DNA of 64,000 nt from positions 4,526,001 through 4,590,000 of the forward strand of contig NZ_PJMX01000001.1 in NCBI RefSeq assembly GCF_002846415.1, written 5' to 3'. The notes below the pieces were generated by a model, which saw only the letters and a list, made by a program, of their open reading frames with translations, was not told where the DNA came from and ran no database searches. How positions within the stretch are numbered: position 1 is the first letter of the stretch; every line of letters starts with the position of its first letter. The DNA comes from Streptomyces sp. TLI_146 (GTDB lineage Bacteria > Actinomycetota > Actinomycetes > Streptomycetales > Streptomycetaceae). This document shows, in pieces, positions 60,767 to 64,000 of the stretch. The position numbers were made by a program, and so were the translations under genes.

Positions 60767-61663
60767 CTACGCCGCCAGTACCGCCAGATCCAGCCGTCGC
60801 AGCCGGTCCGGGTCCGCCCGGAGCGTGATCTCGGTGATCCGGCCGTCCTCCGCCAGCGTGAACCCGATGACGACCTTGAGGGACCCGCCCGGCGCCCACA
60901 CGGCGCCCACGGTGCCGTCCACCAGCGCCAGTTGGGCGGTCCGGGCGCGGCCCTTGAACGTGCCGGCCACCGCGAGCGCGCCCCGCACCTCGTCCATCGC
61001 GCCGACCTCCACGGTCGCGCGGTCGGCCCGGACCACCACATCGGGGTCGAGCAGTGCGAGCAGCGCGTCGAAGTCGCCCGCGCGCGAGGCGGCGAAGAAC
61101 GCGTCGACGACCTCCCGCTGGCGCGCCAGGTCCGCGTCCGGCACCGGAGCCGACTCCTGCACCCGGCGCCGCGCCCGGCTCGCCAGCTGCCGGGTGGCGA
61201 CCGTGGAGCGCCCCACCACCGCGGCTATCTCGTCGAACGGCACCATGAACATGTCGTGCAGGACGAAGGCGATCCGCTCGGCGGGCGCCAGCGTGTTCAG
61301 GACGACCAGCATCGCCAGGCCCACCGAGTCCACGAGCAGCACCTCGTGCTCGGGGTCGCCCGGCTCCTCGTGCCCGCGCGTGCGGACCGGCACGGGCTCG
61401 TCGTACAGCAGCTCGCGCCGTGAGTCGCGCGAGCGCAGCATGTCCAGGCAGACCCGGCCCACGACGGTGGTGAGCCAGCCGCCGAGGTTCTTCACCCCGC
61501 TCGCGTCGGTGCGGCTGAGCCGCAGCCACGCCTCCTGGACGGCGTCGTCCGCCTCGTTGAGGTTGCCGAGTATCCGGTAGGCGACGGCCCGCAAGTGGGT
61601 GCGGTTGGCCTCGAACCGCTCCGCCAGCCGTTCGCCCTCGTCCACGTCCACGTTCACGGTCAC
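60767..61663 (-). CDS. ECF41-like sigma factor with SnoaL-like C-terminal domain
   Basis: 298 residues from GTG at 61663. Region 2: FEANRTHLRAVAYRILGNLNEADDAVQEAWLRLSR; region 4: LAPAERIAFVLHDMFMVPFDEIAAVVGRSTVATRQLASRARRRV (each read in parts). From about 175 a SnoaL/NTF2-like domain (ADLARQREVVDAFFAASRAGDFDALLALLDPDVVVRADRA in parts) follows, the mark of the ECF41 (SigJ) group, where it controls sigma activity in place of an anti-sigma factor. The usual DGGGK-like motif is replaced by APGGSLKVV. No anti-sigma gene is near. The open frame further upstream runs into a terminator hairpin and is not coding. Confidence 0.9.
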   Translation of the reverse strand: MTVNVDVDEGERLAERFEANRTHLRAVAYRILGNLNEADDAVQEAWLRLSRTDASGVKNLGGWLTTVVGRVCLDMLRSRDSRRELLYDEPVPVRTRGHEEPGDPEHEVLLVDSVGLAMLVVLNTLAPAERIAFVLHDMFMVPFDEIAAVVGRSTVATRQLASRARRRVQESAPVPDADLARQREVVDAFFAASRAGDFDALLALLDPDVVVRADRATVEVGAMDEVRGALAVAGTFKGRARTAQLALVDGTVGAVWAPGGSLKVVIGFTLAEDGRITEITLRADPDRLRRLDLAVLAA

Positions 61664-61714
61664 TTCTTCCCCTGCCTCACCCGAAGAGGTGACACCGACT
61701 GTAGCCGCACATGC

Positions 61715-61747
61715 GTGTGCCCGCGCCCCAAAAGGGCGCGGGCACAC
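61715..61747 (-). terminator. Terminator of the dnaK operon
   Basis: Perfect 14-bp stem GTGTGCCCGCGCCC / GGGCGCGGGCACAC with loop CAAAA, 37 bp after the hspR stop on the minus strand. Confidence 0.8.
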
Positions 61748-61783
61748 GGCATTTGGGCATGACCGGCAAGGGAAGGACCGCGG

Positions 61784-62230
61784 TCAGTCCTGCGGCCTCT
61801 TGGGCCGCCACACGACCAGCGCGCTGGTCTGCTGCACGTCCTGGTACGGCACCAGATCGCGCCGGTACGACGCGTGGACCTGGGCCTCGCGCTGCCGCAT
61901 CGCGGCCGCCGCCCCGTCCACCGCCGACGAGAGCTCGGCGACGCGCTGCTGGAGCGCGGCCACCTGGTTCTCCAGCTCGATGATGCGCTTGATGCCGGCC
62001 AGGTTGATGCCCTCGTCCTGCGACAGCGTCTGCACCGTACGGAGCAGTTCGATGTCGCGGGCCGAGTAGCGCCGGCCGCGCCCGGCCGTGCGGTCGGGCG
62101 AGACCAGGCCGAGGCGGTCGTACTGCCGGAGGGTCTGCGGATGCAGACCGGAGAGCTGAGCGGCGACCGAGATGACGTACACCGGCGATTCGTCGGTCAG
62201 TTCGTACGGATTGCGTCGTCGGCCGTCCAT
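61784..62230 (-). CDS. hspR: Heat shock repressor HspR (MerR family)
   Basis: 148 residues. MerR-type DNA-binding domain (VYVISVAAQLSGLHPQTLRQYDRLGLVSPDRTAGRGRRYSARDIELLRTVQTL in parts) and a coiled coil (INLAGIKRIIELENQVAALQQRVAELSSAVDG in parts), then a tail. HspR binds HAIR sites and represses the dnaK operon and clpB, with DnaK as co-repressor. Its ATG starts one base after the dnaJ stop, so it is translated with dnaJ and makes the operon self-limiting. Confidence 0.96.
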   Translation of the reverse strand: MDGRRRNPYELTDESPVYVISVAAQLSGLHPQTLRQYDRLGLVSPDRTAGRGRRYSARDIELLRTVQTLSQDEGINLAGIKRIIELENQVAALQQRVAELSSAVDGAAAAMRQREAQVHASYRRDLVPYQDVQQTSALVVWRPKRPQD

Positions 62231-62231
62231 C

Positions 62232-63413
62232 TCATGCTCCCTTCGCGGCCTGGAACAGTTCTGCCCGCGGATCGTGGTCCGCAGTCGCCTCGCGGTACGC
62301 CTCCAGGGCGTCGCGCGCCTTGTCGTCGAGTTCCTTGGGCACCACGACCTCCACGGTGACCAGGAGGTCGCCGCGCGAGCCGTCCTTGCGCAGGGCGCCC
62401 TTGCCCCGGGCCCGCATCGTACGGCCGTTGGGCGTGCCCGCGGGGAGCTTCAGGGTGACCGGGGGCCCGCCGAGGGTGGGCACCTTCACCTCGCCGCCGA
62501 GCGCCGCCTCCACGAAGGTGACGGGCACGGTGACCGTGAGGTTGTCGTCCTTGCGGCCGAAGACCGGGTGGCTGTCCACGTGGACGACCACATAGAGGTC
62601 ACCGGCCGGACCGCCGCGCTCGCCCGCCGCGCCCTTGCCGCGCAGCCGGATCCGCTGGCCGTCGAAGACGCCCGCCGGGATCCTGACCTGCATGGTCCGG
62701 GACGACTTGGCGCGCCCGCTGCCCTTGCAGACGTCGCAGGGGTCCTGGGCGATCAGGCCCCGGCCCTTGCAGTCCACACACGGGTCGGTGAGCGAGAAGC
62801 CGCCGCCGGTGCCGCGCGAGACCTGGCCGGTGCCGACGCACGTCGGGCACACCCGGGGCGTGCCGTTCTTGTCGCCGGTGCCCGAACAGGCCTTGCAGGG
62901 GGCCTGGCTGGAGAGCCGGATCGGGACCGTGGCCCCGTCGACCGCCTCGGTGAAGCTGAGCGTCACCTCGGACTCCAGGTCCTGGCCCCGGCGCGGCTGG
63001 GTCCGGGTGCCCGTGCCCGGACCGCCCCGGTTGAAGAGGCCGCCGAACACGTCGCCCAGGCCGCCGCCGAAGCCGCCACCGCCGCCCGCCCCGCCCTGGG
63101 CGCCCCCGAAGAGGTCGCCCAGGTCGAAGTTGAAGCTGCCGCCTCCGGCGCCCGGACCGGCCCGGAAGCCGCCGTTGCCGAAGAGGGCGCGCGCCTCGTC
63201 GTACTCCTTGCGCCGCTTGGCGTCGCCGAGGATGTCGTTGGCCTCGGAGATCTCCTTGAAGCGCTCCTCCGCCTTGGCGTCGCCCTTGTTGGCGTCCGGG
63301 TGGAACTCCCGGGCGAGCTTGCGGTACGCCTTCTTGATCTCGGCCTCGGTGGCGTCCTTGGGGACGCCGAGGACCTTGTAGTAGTCCTTCTCGACGAAGT
63401 CCTTCGTGCTCAT
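62232..63413 (-). CDS. dnaJ: Chaperone protein DnaJ
   Basis: 393 residues. J domain 1-75 with the HPD motif (AREFHPDANKG), a Gly/Phe-rich linker (about 80-145), four CxxCxGxG zinc repeats (CKACSGTG, CPTCVGTG, CVDCKGRG, CDVCKGSG), and two C-terminal substrate domains. It activates DnaK ATPase and hands over unfolded protein. ATG at 63413, 45 bp after grpE. Part of dnaK-grpE-dnaJ-hspR, order confirmed here for the last three. Confidence 0.97.
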   Translation of the reverse strand: MSTKDFVEKDYYKVLGVPKDATEAEIKKAYRKLAREFHPDANKGDAKAEERFKEISEANDILGDAKRRKEYDEARALFGNGGFRAGPGAGGGSFNFDLGDLFGGAQGGAGGGGGFGGGLGDVFGGLFNRGGPGTGTRTQPRRGQDLESEVTLSFTEAVDGATVPIRLSSQAPCKACSGTGDKNGTPRVCPTCVGTGQVSRGTGGGFSLTDPCVDCKGRGLIAQDPCDVCKGSGRAKSSRTMQVRIPAGVFDGQRIRLRGKGAAGERGGPAGDLYVVVHVDSHPVFGRKDDNLTVTVPVTFVEAALGGEVKVPTLGGPPVTLKLPAGTPNGRTMRARGKGALRKDGSRGDLLVTVEVVVPKELDDKARDALEAYREATADHDPRAELFQAAKGA

Positions 63414-63458
63414 CGACGTCCCTCCTTCCGGACGGTCACTTCATCCTCGACCGCTGCG

Positions 63459-64000
63459 TCAGCCCTTGTCCGGGCCACCGCTCTCCTCGTCGGCCTTGCC
63501 TTCCTTGCCCTCCTTGGCCGCGCCCGGCTGGGGCTCGGCCACGGCGACCCGCGCGGGGCGGATCGTGCGCTCGCCGATCCGGTACCCGGGCTGGAGGATG
63601 GCCACGCAGGTCGTCTCGGTGACGTCCGGCGCGTAGCTGTGCATCAGGGCCTCGTGGACCGTCGGGTCGAAGGGCTCGCCCTCCTTGCCGAACTGCTGGA
63701 GGCCCATCTTCGCGGCGACCGTCTCCAGGGACTCGGCCACCGACTTGAAGCCGCCGGTCAGCTCACCGTGCTCACGGGCCCGGCCGATGTCGTCGAGCAC
63801 GGGCAGCAGCTCGGTCAGGAGGCCGGCGACGGCGATCTCCTTGACCGTGACGCGGTCCCGCTCCACGCGGCGGCGGTAGTTCTGGTACTCGGCCTGAAGG
63901 CGCTGGAGGTCCGCCGTGCGCTCACCGAGCGCCGTCTGGGCCTGGTCCAGCTGTGCCGTCAGAGCGATCTCCTTGGCTGCGTCCCCGGCCGGGGCCGCCT
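63459..64000 (-). CDS. grpE: Nucleotide exchange factor GrpE, 5' partial
   Basis: The right edge cuts the N-terminus; 180 residues are visible. The long coiled coil (KEIALTAQLDQAQTALGERTADLQRLQAEYQNYRRRVERDRVTV in parts) and C-terminal beta domain (LLTELLPVLDDIGRAREHGE, MGLQQFGKEGEPFDPTVHEALMH, GYRIGERTIRPARVAVAEPQ) are those of GrpE, which resets DnaK by nucleotide release. The frame is open to base 63998 with no start. The tail after VAVAEP is charged and disordered. dnaK is expected just right of the window. Confidence 0.96.
   Translation of the reverse strand, partial: AAPAGDAAKEIALTAQLDQAQTALGERTADLQRLQAEYQNYRRRVERDRVTVKEIAVAGLLTELLPVLDDIGRAREHGELTGGFKSVAESLETVAAKMGLQQFGKEGEPFDPTVHEALMHSYAPDVTETTCVAILQPGYRIGERTIRPARVAVAEPQPGAAKEGKEGKADEESGGPDKG

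Overview
The window reads as a stretch of a Streptomyces chromosome. G+C is very high, codon third positions are almost all G or C, starts are often GTG or TTG behind purine-rich ribosome binding sites, and nearly every protein is of an actinobacterial type. From memory, the order asd/ask, DUF5063, recR, ybaB ... purA ... kynU/kynA, fba, pyrE ... clpB ... hspR, dnaJ, grpE matches the SCO36xx region of S. coelicolor, a few hundred kb from oriC. Three parS-like sites fit that placement. No tRNA, rRNA, IS element, prophage or CRISPR array was seen.

Left part (1-16.3 kb): an FAD-binding dehydrogenase cut by the left edge, a lipoprotein, a secreted alkaline phosphatase with a candidate PHO box and probably leaderless start, an LCP cell-wall ligase, tatA, an S9 peptidase, SURF1, an ECF-like sigma factor coupled to a membrane protein, the coupled ask-asd pair (asd with an unusual active-site motif), and ybaB-recR-DUF5063. 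Two parS-like sites lie at 2.27-2.33 kb.

Middle part (16.5-44 kb): a methyltransferase, a GT2/polytopic membrane fusion coupled to a GntR regulator, a class III aminotransferase, two paralogous membrane Ser/Thr kinases flanking an XRE/DUF397 pair and a DUF4239 gene, purA, a degenerate diacylglycerol-kinase-like protein, a TetR/MFS/P450 group, a two-component system, and a kynurenine-pathway group (hydrolase, kynU, kynA), followed by DUF3152 and DUF3151 genes.

Right part (44-64 kb): an MFS transporter, fbaA, pyrE, an aldose epimerase, an SRPBCC protein, a membrane spermidine-synthase-like protein, DUF2617, a Gly/Cys-rich small membrane protein, an aminotransferase, a PIG-V-like membrane protein, YbjN, clpB behind an HspR operator (HAIR), a PPOX enzyme, a small divergent locus, an ECF41-like sigma factor, and the distal part of the dnaK operon (grpE-dnaJ-hspR).

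Two things stand out. (1) Nine intergenic loci carry 24 copies of a 20-bp core (GCGCAGTTCCCCGCGCCCCT or its complement), arranged as large inverted repeats with exchangeable loop and flank modules. They sit mostly at gene 3' ends and explain many false ORFs. (2) At 58.9-60.6 kb a secreted 72-residue peptide with three 17-residue EPTWE repeats overlaps a gene for a Rieske-like protein without cluster ligands, divergent from a LuxR-type regulator. It looks like an undescribed small-peptide system.
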